NCBI GenBank assembly: GCA_030825115.1
Contig: JAPJQL010000002.1
Span: forward strand, 62,001-126,000
DNA length: 64,000 nucleotides
From: Lachnospiraceae bacterium
Lineage (GTDB): Bacteria; Bacillota; Clostridia; Lachnospirales; Lachnospiraceae
Reading direction: 5' to 3'
A model generated the notes under the pieces. That model had not been told where the DNA came from, made no database searches, and saw nothing but the letters and a program-made list of their open reading frames with translations. The translations under genes and the position numbers were made by a program. Below are positions 42,155-49,987 of this stretch, piece by piece (position 1 is the stretch's first letter; each line of letters begins with the position of its first letter).

Positions 42155-43378
42155 CTATTCCAGCATCCATACCGTAACTTCATCCCCGGCGGCCAGCGGA
42201 CCGCTTCCTCCTGGTATATCAACCAGACAATTGCAGCCGGAGAGCGTTCCGATGCCGCCCGAGGAATGCCCCTTTTCCGGTACGGTCACGATGCCGCCCT
42301 CGATCCTGGCGCGGACGAACCGCCGCATCGCGGAACCTTTGGAAAATTCCCCGTTCAGGCGAGCCGTCACCCGCAGCGCTTTCCAGTGTTTCTCCCCCGC
42401 CATCTTTGCCAGTGCCGGTACGGCGAGCAGTTCAAAGGTAGCGACGCTGGCAAACGGATTGCCGGAAAGCGCCAAAAGTACGCTGCCGTCCCGCTCCGCC
42501 GCCAGCACAGGGCTGCCTGGTTTTGCAGCAATCCCGTGGAACAAAAGCCGGGTCCCTGCCCGGACGGCAACCTCCGGCATATAATCTTTCTGTCCGACAG
42601 ACACCCCGCCGGTAGTGATCACAAGCGGATACTGCCGCAGCAGCCCGTCCGTAATCCGGGTCAGTTCTTCCAGATCATCCGGTCCTGAAGGACACATCAC
42701 AGGCTCCACACCCATCTCCGTCAGCCTTGCAGCCAGCATCATACAGTTGGAATCATAGATCTGTCCCGGTTTCAGGGGCTTTCCGCACGCCACCAGTTCA
42801 TCCCCTGTCGCCATGACGGCAGCCCTGACTTTTGGAAACACCTGCACCGTCCCAATGCCCTGTCCCGCCATCACTCCAAGATGTGCAAAGGACAGCCTGG
42901 TCCCTGCGGATACCAGCACCTCGCCCGCCTCGATATCTTCTCCCTGCCGACAGATATTCTGGTCGGACATTCCTTCACAGTAAAATGCGGCCTGTGCCTC
43001 ACCCTGGTCTGTATCCTCCTGACGGATGACACAGTCTGCCCCTTCCGGTATCGGAGCACCTGTCATGATCCTCGCGGCACAGCCCTCCGGCAATGGAGCG
43101 CTGGCAGTGCCGCCTGCCGGAATAAAACAGACAACCGGAAGAGATACCGGGTGACCGCGGTCCGCCCCCCGGATATCTTCTGCCCTCAGCGCATATCCAT
43201 CCAGCGGGCTGCGGGTAAACGGCGGCTGAGGGATCACAGCTTTCACATCCTCTGCCAGGATCCGTCCCAGCGCCTCATACAACGCTTTCGTCTCTGTCCG
43301 TTCTGGCGCTCCCACCGCCCCCATGATTCGGGCGATTGCCTCTTCTACCGGTATTCTTTCCTTTTTGTCCTGCGCCAT
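42155..43378 (-). CDS. moeA: Molybdopterin molybdenumtransferase
   Basis: About 407 residues. IPQPPFTRSPLDGYALRAED, MTGAPIPEGADCVIRQED, VATGDELV and the MoCF domain TTGGVSVGQKDYMPEVA are all MoeA hallmarks. It inserts molybdenum into adenylated molybdopterin. ATG 43378 (MAQDKKERIP) follows GGAGGG; 40 extra codons upstream lack support and would run into the divergent promoter region. It is transcribed opposite to mobA and ahead of mobB, a compact set for the last steps of the Mo cofactor; earlier-pathway genes are not in the window. Confidence 0.95.
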   Translation of the reverse strand: MAQDKKERIPVEEAIARIMGAVGAPERTETKALYEALGRILAEDVKAVIPQPPFTRSPLDGYALRAEDIRGADRGHPVSLPVVCFIPAGGTASAPLPEGCAARIMTGAPIPEGADCVIRQEDTDQGEAQAAFYCEGMSDQNICRQGEDIEAGEVLVSAGTRLSFAHLGVMAGQGIGTVQVFPKVRAAVMATGDELVACGKPLKPGQIYDSNCMMLAARLTEMGVEPVMCPSGPDDLEELTRITDGLLRQYPLVITTGGVSVGQKDYMPEVAVRAGTRLLFHGIAAKPGSPVLAAERDGSVLLALSGNPFASVATFELLAVPALAKMAGEKHWKALRVTARLNGEFSKGSAMRRFVRARIEGGIVTVPEKGHSSGGIGTLSGCNCLVDIPGGSGPLAAGDEVTVWMLE

Positions 43379-43398
43379 TGTACCCTCCATCTTTTCTT

Positions 43399-43431
43399 GT
43401 GTTATTACACGCGTTCTTTTAAGTATAACAC
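43399..43431. promoter_or_regulatory. Inverted repeat in the moeA-mobA divergent region
   Basis: GTGTTAT (43399-43405) and ATAACAC (43425-43431), centres 26 bp apart. One arm overlaps a TATACT -10-like box for moeA (43422-43427, minus). A weak mobA promoter (TTCTTT 43456-43461, TATACT 43479-43484, 17-bp spacer) lies on the other side. Confidence 0.4.
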
Positions 43432-43521
43432 GACAGAGCCTTATGGAAAAGACTCTTCTTTTTTCAGCGGATTCATTGTATACTGTAAGCTGGAACAAAT
43501 TTAAAATCAGGAGAACACGAT

Positions 43522-44133
43522 ATGAATATAGAAAGAAACAAAAAAAGTCCGGCGGATCTCACCATCGGGGCCTTGATCCTGGCAGGCGGACAAAACAGCA
43601 GGATGGACGGGCGGCATAAGGCGCTGCTCCAGTGGAACGGCAGAACCTGCCTGTCCTATCTGACGGAAGCCTTCGCCGCCTTTGAAGAAAAGATCATCTC
43701 CACGGGAGTATCCACGCTGGCAGAAGGCACAGGCTTTTTCGCAGTTCCTGATAAAATATCCGGCCAGGGACCTCTCGGAGGGCTTTATACCGCCCTGTCA
43801 GTCTGTAAGAGTGATGCCCTGGTAGTCTGTGCCTGCGACATGCCGTTTGTCACATCCCGGCTGACTGCCTGGCTTGCAGACCAGGTCCGCCTTTATCCAG
43901 AAGCAAAGGCCATCGCCATCCGCGACCGTTCCGGCCGCCTTCATCCGCTCTGCGGAGTCTACCGCAAGGAAGCAGCGGCTGTCATCCATGAAGCCCTTAT
44001 GCAGGATGAGCGGAGGATGATCCGGGTTTTCAAGGCATTAAAAGGAGTAGAGCTTTCCCTTGCAAAAACAGATTTTGATGACCGGCTCCTTACGAATGTA
44101 AATACACCGGAAGAATTGGACGCCTTATCATAA
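43522..44133 (+). CDS. mobA: Molybdenum cofactor guanylyltransferase
   Basis: 203 residues. ALILAGGQNSRMDGRHKALLQWNG is the GTP-binding signature and VVCACDMPFV carries the metal-binding Asp. It transfers GMP from GTP to Mo-molybdopterin to give the guanine dinucleotide cofactor. It starts divergently from moeA and ends at a bidirectional terminator. Confidence 0.95.
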   Translation: MNIERNKKSPADLTIGALILAGGQNSRMDGRHKALLQWNGRTCLSYLTEAFAAFEEKIISTGVSTLAEGTGFFAVPDKISGQGPLGGLYTALSVCKSDALVVCACDMPFVTSRLTAWLADQVRLYPEAKAIAIRDRSGRLHPLCGVYRKEAAAVIHEALMQDERRMIRVFKALKGVELSLAKTDFDDRLLTNVNTPEELDALS

Positions 44134-44138
44134 AAACA

Positions 44139-44175
44139 GCCGGAACGCTATCACATCGGCCATTTGCGTTCCGGC
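44139..44175. terminator. Bidirectional terminator (mobA / Rpn-like gene)
   Basis: GCCGGAACGC (44139-44148) and GCGTTCCGGC (44166-44175), perfect 10-bp stem between convergent genes. On the minus strand five T follow. Confidence 0.85.
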
Positions 44176-44188
44176 ATCTTTTATCATC

Positions 44189-45196
44189 CTATCTGGTTGT
44201 CTGGTTCAATTTTTTCAGCTCTTCTTTTAAGGCGGAAAGCTCGGCAGCTATCTCTGCCATTGCTTTGTCTTTCTCCGCCAACAACCGTGCCTGCTCCTCA
44301 ATCTCTTTCTTCTGCTCCTCGATCATAAACTGTACCGTGTTTCGGTCCATGATTTCCAACGCTTTCGAATACATATTCACCAGCTCCTCCGGTTTTTGCT
44401 GAAACGCAGCTATCTCCGCATATAGTTTTCGGAACTTTGGGTATGCTTCCGTCAAACGGGCGATATCCGCCGGGTCATCCGATGCCAGAAACAAAAGCCA
44501 TGCCTCCAGTTCCTCATTTATATTGTGATTGTTTTTTCGGTAAATGTCAAGGAATTTGTCAAATGGGATATAGATATATTCCTGAAGTAGTTCCAGATTC
44601 AGGCTGGTATCGAAAACCTGCCTGGCATGATGACGGTAATACTCTTTTTTCTCTTGAAATTCCACCCCGCTCTCATCCATCAGAACAATAGTATAGACTT
44701 TTTTCATGTCCCGGTAGGTGAAGTTCTGCTTTCGCCTGGCCCTGGCTCTTGCATACTGCCTTAACACCAAATCCGCCGAATAACATGCCCCCCGTTCTCC
44801 CGGGAAACGATAGCCGACCCTCTGCATCTCCACATTCGCAAGACCACCTGATTCCAACTCTACCAAAATATCCATGATCAGCAGGGAACCACCTGCCGTC
44901 AGGCGACTGGATTCATTCGGAAGCCCCCGCTTCACTTCCACTTTGTGTTTCAAGATAGCTGAAAGCAGTTCGGACAGCCGTTCTGCATGGACTTCCGGGT
45001 TGAATATCTCTTTAAAAACCGGGTCCCAGGTAACTTTCAGCCCTTTGTTCCCCATACAGAAAGCAATCAGGTCCTCCTGAAACTCCTCTGTCAGTTCCAG
45101 AAACCTGGCATAGACCACAGGGTCACGTTTCAACATCTTTAAAACTTCCTCCCTCTCCTTTTTCCCTCCTGTTAGCTCTGTTGTCTTTTGTTCCAT
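44189..45196 (-). CDS. Rpn/PD-(D/E)XK nuclease family transposase-like protein
   Basis: About 335 residues. The N-terminal half has the family's DPVFKEIFNPEVHAERLSELLSAIL and the PD-(D/E)XK-like core with DILVELESGGLANVEMQRVGYRFPGERGACYSADLVLRQY, where D, E and Q-type residues of the nuclease fold are visible. The C-terminus (about 280-335) is a long coiled coil of Glu, Lys and Ala. Such proteins (PF12784 type) promote RecA-independent recombination or act like transposases and are found as multicopy families. ATG 45196 follows GGAGGAG. A consensus promoter is present and the gene looks intact. Confidence 0.85.
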   Translation of the reverse strand: MEQKTTELTGGKKEREEVLKMLKRDPVVYARFLELTEEFQEDLIAFCMGNKGLKVTWDPVFKEIFNPEVHAERLSELLSAILKHKVEVKRGLPNESSRLTAGGSLLIMDILVELESGGLANVEMQRVGYRFPGERGACYSADLVLRQYARARARRKQNFTYRDMKKVYTIVLMDESGVEFQEKKEYYRHHARQVFDTSLNLELLQEYIYIPFDKFLDIYRKNNHNINEELEAWLLFLASDDPADIARLTEAYPKFRKLYAEIAAFQQKPEELVNMYSKALEIMDRNTVQFMIEEQKKEIEEQARLLAEKDKAMAEIAAELSALKEELKKLNQTTR

Positions 45197-45298
45197 AAAC
45201 TTCTCCTCCTTATTTTTTCTGCTCATAGTGGAATAGCTGCAGAACCTGCAATGATAACCTCATTCTGTGGGAAAAGAATTTCCCAGCTGAATGTTTTT

Positions 45299-45327
45299 AT
45301 ATTACCAAAATACGGAGTGGTTGTCAA
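45299..45327 (-). promoter_or_regulatory. Promoter of the Rpn-like gene
   Basis: TTGACA (45322-45327), 17-bp spacer, TAATAT (45299-45304) on the minus strand; leader about 95 bases. Confidence 0.85.
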
Positions 45328-45371
45328 GCAGCCTGGACTGCTCGACAAAACAAAATATAAACATAAGAAAA

Positions 45372-45405
45372 GACATACCGGCTTCGCTTCCGCCACCTGT
45401 ATGCC
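45372..45405 (-). terminator. Terminator of the Na/Pi transporter gene
   Basis: On the minus strand GGCATAC pairs with GTATGTC (one G-U pair) with an inner GCGG/CCG part, followed by a T-rich stretch. Confidence 0.7.
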
Positions 45406-45431
45406 TTTCCATCCCGCTATACCCCTGCCGG

Positions 45432-47057
45432 TCACCCTCTCATCTCTTCCCCAATGTTAAGGATATGGTCTCCGATTCGTTCAAAATCCGTCAGCATCTC
45501 GGAGTAGATCACGCAGGCCTCATCATTGCATGTTTCCGCCTTCAAGCGTTTGATCTGGCTCTGGCGATATTCCGCCGTCATATCGTCGATACGCTGCTCC
45601 AGCTCCTCAATCTTCCGGTACAGGGCTTCCGGTTTCTCCTGTATGCAGGACAGATAGTCCATCGCCGTCAGGCTGACCCGGTGCATCTCCTCCACCTCTG
45701 CCCTCGCATCCTGCGACAGTGTGATGCGGAGTTTGTGGAACAGCTTCGCATAGCCGCCCAGATTCATGGCGTGGTCACTGATACGTTCAATATTGCCGGT
45801 CACCTTAAAGAGGGCGCTGATCAGTTCACTGTCCCTGTCGTTGGATTCATTGACAATCATCCGGGATATCCCTTTGGTGATCTCCTGGTTCAGATAGTCG
45901 ATATACTCCTCCTTCTCATTGATGATTTCCATATATTCCGGTTTCTCCTCCAGAATCGCTCGGAAGCTTAAGTCCACATTTTCCTTCGCCATATCCGCCA
46001 TCCTCACCAGCTCGCTCCTGACGCTGTTGATCGCGATTGCAGAAGCGCCGATCGACAGTTCTCCGTGGTAATCCGTAGATTTCATAAATTCAAGCGAATA
46101 AACCCCCGGCTCTGCTCCCGGCAGTTCCGGCAAAAGTTTCTCTGCAAGGTCCGCCAGTTTCAACCCAAACGGCAGTAAAAGAAGCGTCGTACCCAGATTA
46201 AAAATCGTATGCATATTTGCAATCTGCGCAGCCGCATTCCCCGGAGTCAATCTCTCCACAACAGCAGTCAGCGGGAACAGGATACAGATTGCCGTAAATA
46301 ATGCAGTACCGAAAATATTGAAGATCAGGTGGATCACCGTTGCGCGCTTTGCATTTCTTCCGGTTCCTACCGAAGCCAGGACTGCCGTAATGCAGGTTCC
46401 GATATTTTGTCCAAACAGCACGAAAACGGCATTCTCCAATCCAATGACTCCGCTGACCGCCAGCGCCTGCAGGATTCCTACCGAAGCGGAGGAGGACTGG
46501 ATCACTGCCGTGAACACAGCGCCTGCGAGAATCCCCAAAAGGGGATTGGAAAACTTCGTCATCAATTCAACGAACGCCTGGGACTCCCGAAGCGGAACCA
46601 TCGAACCGCTCATCATTCCCATCCCGATAAACAAAATACCAAGGCCGGCGATAATCTGACCGTAATGCTGTACATGAAGCTTCTTGATAAAAACAACCAT
46701 CATCACTCCGATAAAAGCAAACAGCGGAGCCAGCGCACCCACATCCAGAGCGATCAGCTGCCCGGTAATCGTCGTACCGACATTGGCGCCCATGATGATC
46801 CACACTGCCTGCCGCAGCGCCATCATGCCGGAGTTTACAAAACCGACTACCATGACGGTGGTGGCGGACGAGGACTGGATCACTGCCGTGATTCCGGCGC
46901 CAACCGCCACGCCTAAGAACCGGTTCGCCGTCAGCCTCTCCAGAATCTGTTTCATCCGGTTGCCCGCAGCCGCTTCCAGACCGCTGCTCATCATCTGCAT
47001 TCCATAAAGAAAGAGGGCAAGTCCCCCCAGTAAATTCAAAACATCTGCTGCTCCCAT
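45432..47057 (-). CDS. nptA: Na/Pi cotransporter with C-terminal PhoU-like domain
   Basis: About 541 residues. The N-terminal 300 residues hold two Na/Pi repeat units with the QSSSA motifs (AVIQSSSATTVMVVGFVNSG and AVIQSSSASVGILQALA). From about 330 the protein is helical and soluble, with the PhoU-type pattern of two three-helix bundles. It imports phosphate with sodium or senses it. ATG 47057 (MGAADVLNLLGG) follows GGGAGAG; an earlier in-frame Met is unsupported. Three PhoP-like repeats lie upstream of its promoter, which fits phosphate-starvation control. Confidence 0.93.
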   Translation of the reverse strand: MGAADVLNLLGGLALFLYGMQMMSSGLEAAAGNRMKQILERLTANRFLGVAVGAGITAVIQSSSATTVMVVGFVNSGMMALRQAVWIIMGANVGTTITGQLIALDVGALAPLFAFIGVMMVVFIKKLHVQHYGQIIAGLGILFIGMGMMSGSMVPLRESQAFVELMTKFSNPLLGILAGAVFTAVIQSSSASVGILQALAVSGVIGLENAVFVLFGQNIGTCITAVLASVGTGRNAKRATVIHLIFNIFGTALFTAICILFPLTAVVERLTPGNAAAQIANMHTIFNLGTTLLLLPFGLKLADLAEKLLPELPGAEPGVYSLEFMKSTDYHGELSIGASAIAINSVRSELVRMADMAKENVDLSFRAILEEKPEYMEIINEKEEYIDYLNQEITKGISRMIVNESNDRDSELISALFKVTGNIERISDHAMNLGGYAKLFHKLRITLSQDARAEVEEMHRVSLTAMDYLSCIQEKPEALYRKIEELEQRIDDMTAEYRQSQIKRLKAETCNDEACVIYSEMLTDFERIGDHILNIGEEMRG

Positions 47058-47141
47058 AAATCTCTCCCGTTTCTTATATTTTTCACCTCTGTACGCCTTT
47101 GTAAAATCCGGCAAAATGCATTGTAAAATACATTTAACAAA

Positions 47142-47171
47142 AGTATATCCAGAAAACGGGAGAAAACACAA
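47142..47171 (-). promoter_or_regulatory. Promoter of nptA
   Basis: TTGTGT (47166-47171), 18-bp spacer, TATACT (47142-47147) on the minus strand, about 85 bases before the ATG. Confidence 0.65.
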
Positions 47172-47187
47172 GAGGGTTGACCGATGT

Positions 47188-47215
47188 TTAACTCAGATTT
47201 AACATGGATTTTACA
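47188..47215. promoter_or_regulatory. PhoP-box-like direct repeats
   Basis: TTAACT (47188), TTAACA (47199) and TTTACA (47210) recur with 5-bp gaps, i.e. 11-bp periodicity, as in Gram-positive PhoP boxes (TTAACA-type hexamers). They end 17 bases upstream of the nptA -35 box, a normal activator distance. Confidence 0.7.
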
Positions 47216-47292
47216 TTGGGACGATTCTTTGTTAATTGTTTATCAATATTGGACAGTTCCTTGAATCCTGCATGAAATATTTTGAAAACCTC

Positions 47293-47323
47293 TTGACTTA
47301 GAGCGCACTCCAAGTGTTATTCT
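47293..47323 (+). promoter_or_regulatory. MerR-type promoter of the DUF362 gene
   Basis: TTGACT (47293-47298) and TATTCT (47318-47323) are 19 bp apart, too long for normal sigma-A use. The spacer holds the dyad CTTAGAGCGCACTCCAAG (47297-47314). This is the classical layout of a promoter opened by a MerR-family activator. Confidence 0.75.
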
Positions 47324-47398
47324 TTTCTGTAGGATGGCATCGTTTTTGAATGCCCCAAAAGCAGCATATCAGGACATGAAAAGGAGTGTTACAGGATA

Positions 47399-48532
47399 AT
47401 GGATAAACCAAAAGTATATTTTACCGACTTTCACACGATTGCATTTGGCGACGGTCTTCCCACAAAATTAAAAAAACTGATCAAAAAAGCGGGAATCGAA
47501 AAGCTTGACATGGACGGCAAATTTGTTGCAGTCAAGATGCATTTCGGCGAACTGGGCAATATCAGCTATCTGCGCCCAAATTATGCGAAAGCGGTCGTAG
47601 ATGTCGTAAAGGAATTCGGCGGAAAACCTTTTTTAACAGACTGCAACACCATGTATCCCGGAAGCCGTAAAAATGCCCTGGAGCATCTGGAGTGCGCGTG
47701 GGAGAACGGCTTCTCTCCGCTGAGCACAGGCTGCCCCATCATCATCGGCGACGGACTCAAGGGAACGGACGACGTGGATGTTCCGGTAGAAGGCGGAGAA
47801 TATGTGAAGGCAGCAAAGATCGGACGCGCTGTCATGGATGCCGACGTCTTTATCAGCCTGACCCATTTTAAAGGACATGAGATGACAGGATTTGGCGGCA
47901 CGATCAAAAATATCGGAATGGGCTGCGGTTCCCGCGCCGGAAAAAAAGAGCAGCACTGCAGCGGGAAGCCCCACATTGAAGAAGACCTGTGCCGGGGATG
48001 CCGCAAATGCCAGAAAGAATGTGCAAACAACGGCCTGCACTTTGATGAAGATACGAAAAAAATGTCGGTCAGCCAGGACGATTGTGTCGGCTGCGGACGC
48101 TGTCTTGGCGCTTGTAACTTCGATGCGATCGTATTTGACAACGACGACGCCAACGAACTGCTGAACTGCCGCATGGCTGAGTATACAAAGGCAGTGGTGG
48201 ACGGACGCCCGAACTTCCACATCTCCCTGATTGTGGATGTGTCGCCAAACTGTGACTGCCATGGAGAAAACGACGTTCCGATCCTTCCAAACATCGGCAT
48301 GTTCGCCTCCTTTGACCCGCTCGCCTTAGACCAGGCATGTGTAGATGCCTGCATGGCTGCTGAACCGATGCCGGGAAGCCAGCTTGCAAAGCATCTGTCA
48401 GACCCGCATTTCCACGACCACCACGACCATTTTAAAAACTCCACTCCCGAATCCGAATGGCGTTCCTGCCTGGAACATGCCGAAAAAATCGGTCTGGGCA
48501 GCAGAGAATATGAACTGGTGGACTGCAGATAA
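47399..48532 (+). CDS. DUF362 domain protein with two 4Fe-4S clusters
   Basis: 377 residues. The N-terminal DUF362 region includes VAVKMHFGELGNISYLRPNY, FLTDCNTMYPGSRKNA and SLTHFKGHEMTGFGGTIKNIGMG. A ferredoxin insert follows at about 197-245 with two CxxCxxCxxxC sets (CRGCRKCQKEC and CVGCGRCLGAC). The C-terminus returns to DUF362 with SPNCDCHGENDVPI. The fold suggests an electron-transfer or Fe-S-linked oxidoreductase; the substrate is unknown. It is a single gene under a MerR-type promoter, so induction by a thiol, metal or aldehyde stress signal is likely. Confidence 0.9.
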   Translation: MDKPKVYFTDFHTIAFGDGLPTKLKKLIKKAGIEKLDMDGKFVAVKMHFGELGNISYLRPNYAKAVVDVVKEFGGKPFLTDCNTMYPGSRKNALEHLECAWENGFSPLSTGCPIIIGDGLKGTDDVDVPVEGGEYVKAAKIGRAVMDADVFISLTHFKGHEMTGFGGTIKNIGMGCGSRAGKKEQHCSGKPHIEEDLCRGCRKCQKECANNGLHFDEDTKKMSVSQDDCVGCGRCLGACNFDAIVFDNDDANELLNCRMAEYTKAVVDGRPNFHISLIVDVSPNCDCHGENDVPILPNIGMFASFDPLALDQACVDACMAAEPMPGSQLAKHLSDPHFHDHHDHFKNSTPESEWRSCLEHAEKIGLGSREYELVDCR

Positions 48533-48550
48533 AAGCGGATTCTCCTCATA

Positions 48551-48596
48551 AAAATGAGACAGGAAAGCCTTCCTCAGCTATCCTGTCTCATTTTTT
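48551..48596. terminator. Bidirectional terminator
   Basis: ATGAGACAGGA and TCCTGTCTCAT form an 11-bp stem between the convergent DUF362 and RelA/SpoT-type genes, with six T on the plus side and five on the minus side. Confidence 0.9.
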
Positions 48597-49362
48597 CCAA
48601 TCGATGGTTTTTCAGCCTGCGGAAATAAGAGCTCATCTCATCTCCCATCCCGGCCAGACGGTTGAGCAGCGTGGAAAAATCCGTCAGCAGCTCATCATCC
48701 TGAAAATAGGGATAGACGATATCATGGTCGATCTCGCTCCACCCTTCTTCAAACAGGGTCCTCCCCTGCACCTCCACATAGTATCCTTTATATTTGATAA
48801 TATAGTGAAGAGAGCGGTAGATCCCATCGGACTTGATGTCGATCAGCTTCTCATCATAGATTCTGGAGTCCCCGTTTCTGCGGTACACCTTCGGCTGTTC
48901 CGCGATATAATAATGCTCCGGGTCCTCATCAAAATCCCTTAACCGGTCTTTGATATACAGCTCCGGGTCATTTTCAAATAATTCTGTCAGATGTTTATGA
49001 AAATGAATCCAGTCCTCCCGGTACAAAAAGAACACACGGATTCCAATCAGATCCGTCGCATACTTATAATAATTATCCCGGTTGATATGCTGATAGACAT
49101 CCGGTTCCTCGCCGCGCTTCCTCACAATCTTCTCCAGCAGATGTCCCGGTTTTTTCGTCCGGTAACGGTAAGAGTGAATCCCGGCCTTCTCGATATCGTA
49201 CAGATAATCTATCACAAAATCCCGTCCTACTTCTTTCAGCTTTGCTTCTCTCGCACAATAATCCTCATAGATGGAAAGCAGTTCTTCCCACTCCATGTCT
49301 GCCGCCTTCAATGTCTCCGGCCTGATATTATATTCCTTCAGAAATTCTTCTTTCTTTATCAT
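48574..49362 (-). CDS. RelA/SpoT-domain protein (small (p)ppGpp synthetase-like)
   Basis: 262 residues. The synthetase fold is visible: HSYRYRTKKPGHLLEKIVRK (RxKxxxS-like ATP region, with His in place of the usual Ser), YKYATDLIGIRVFF, DGIYRSLHYIIKYKGYYVEVQGRTLFEEGWSEIDH (the G-loop Tyr and the Gln/Glu residues). There is no HD hydrolase or regulatory domain, so it belongs to the small alarmone synthetase class in the broad sense, though it differs from RelP/RelQ. ATG 49362 follows GGAAGG; a strong promoter lies about 60 bases upstream. Confidence 0.85.
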   Translation of the reverse strand: MIKKEEFLKEYNIRPETLKAADMEWEELLSIYEDYCAREAKLKEVGRDFVIDYLYDIEKAGIHSYRYRTKKPGHLLEKIVRKRGEEPDVYQHINRDNYYKYATDLIGIRVFFLYREDWIHFHKHLTELFENDPELYIKDRLRDFDEDPEHYYIAEQPKVYRRNGDSRIYDEKLIDIKSDGIYRSLHYIIKYKGYYVEVQGRTLFEEGWSEIDHDIVYPYFQDDELLTDFSTLLNRLAGMGDEMSSYFRRLKNHRLEKMRQDS

Positions 49363-49424
49363 AGAAACCTTCCTGTCTCTGGTTTTTGCATCCCATAGGT
49401 CCGGTAATCCCGGCACCTCCGAAA

Positions 49425-49453
49425 ATTATACCATCCCGCGTGCCATGCCGCAA
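49425..49453 (-). promoter_or_regulatory. Promoter of the RelA/SpoT-type gene
   Basis: TTGCGG (49448-49453), 17-bp spacer, TATAAT (49425-49430) on the minus strand. Confidence 0.8.
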
Positions 49454-49524
49454 GAGCACATAGAAAAACCTTTTATGAAAATTCTGCCGCAAAGCTGCAA
49501 AAACACAAAATTTTCAAAAAAGAC

Positions 49525-49555
49525 TTGACTCCATACAGGCTTCTGGTATTAAACT
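49525..49555 (+). promoter_or_regulatory. MerR-type promoter of the merR-like gene
   Basis: TTGACT (49525-49530) and TAAACT (49550-49555) with a 19-bp spacer that carries an ATAC...GTAT dyad (49533-49549). It suggests autoregulation by the MerR-like protein encoded just downstream. Confidence 0.65.
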
Positions 49556-49601
49556 ATACCTGTAGAACATGCAACATCAAACAGACCGGGAGGAACCAGC
49601 C

Positions 49602-49982
49602 ATGACAATCAAAGAAGTAAGCCAAAAATACAATGTTTCCCAGGACACGCTGCGCTACTATGAACGCGTGGGCATGATTCCGTCCGTGACCCGCACCATA
49701 AGCGGTATCCGGGATTATCAGGAGGGCGACCTGCAGTGGGTGGAGCTGGCGCTGTGCATGCGGAGTGCAGGACTTCCGGTGGAGGCGATGATCGAATATG
49801 TAAAACTCTATCAGGAAGGAGATTCTACCATCCTTGCAAGACTCCAGCTATTGATTGAACAGCGGGAAGTCCTGATCGGGCAGCGAAAACAGATCGACGC
49901 CACACTCGAACGCCTGAACCACAAGATCGAGCGGTATGAGGCGGCGGCAAAAACCGGCAATCTGACCTGGGACGAAGGCTGA
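49602..49982 (+). CDS. MerR-family regulator (AdhR/NmlR-like)
   Basis: 126 residues. The N-terminal winged helix reads MTIKEVSQKYNVSQDTLRYYERVGMIPSVTR with GIRDYQEGDLQWVELALCMRSAGLPVEAMIEY, followed by a long dimerisation helix. The set DTLRYYERVGMIP...GIRDY is characteristic of the aldehyde/thiol-responsive subgroup rather than the Cys-rich metal sensors; one Cys (LALCMRSAG) is present. ATG 49602 follows GGGAGGA. A 19-bp-spacer promoter precedes it. Its target besides itself may be the DUF362 promoter at 47293. Confidence 0.9.
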   Translation: MTIKEVSQKYNVSQDTLRYYERVGMIPSVTRTISGIRDYQEGDLQWVELALCMRSAGLPVEAMIEYVKLYQEGDSTILARLQLLIEQREVLIGQRKQIDATLERLNHKIERYEAAAKTGNLTWDEG

Positions 49983-49987
49983 CTGCC

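Noticed and set aside
47581..48549. 322-codon open frame opposite the DUF362 gene
   Set aside because: The DUF362/ferredoxin frame is clearly coding; the antisense frame is rich in Ser, Pro and Cys because it mirrors the Cys codons.
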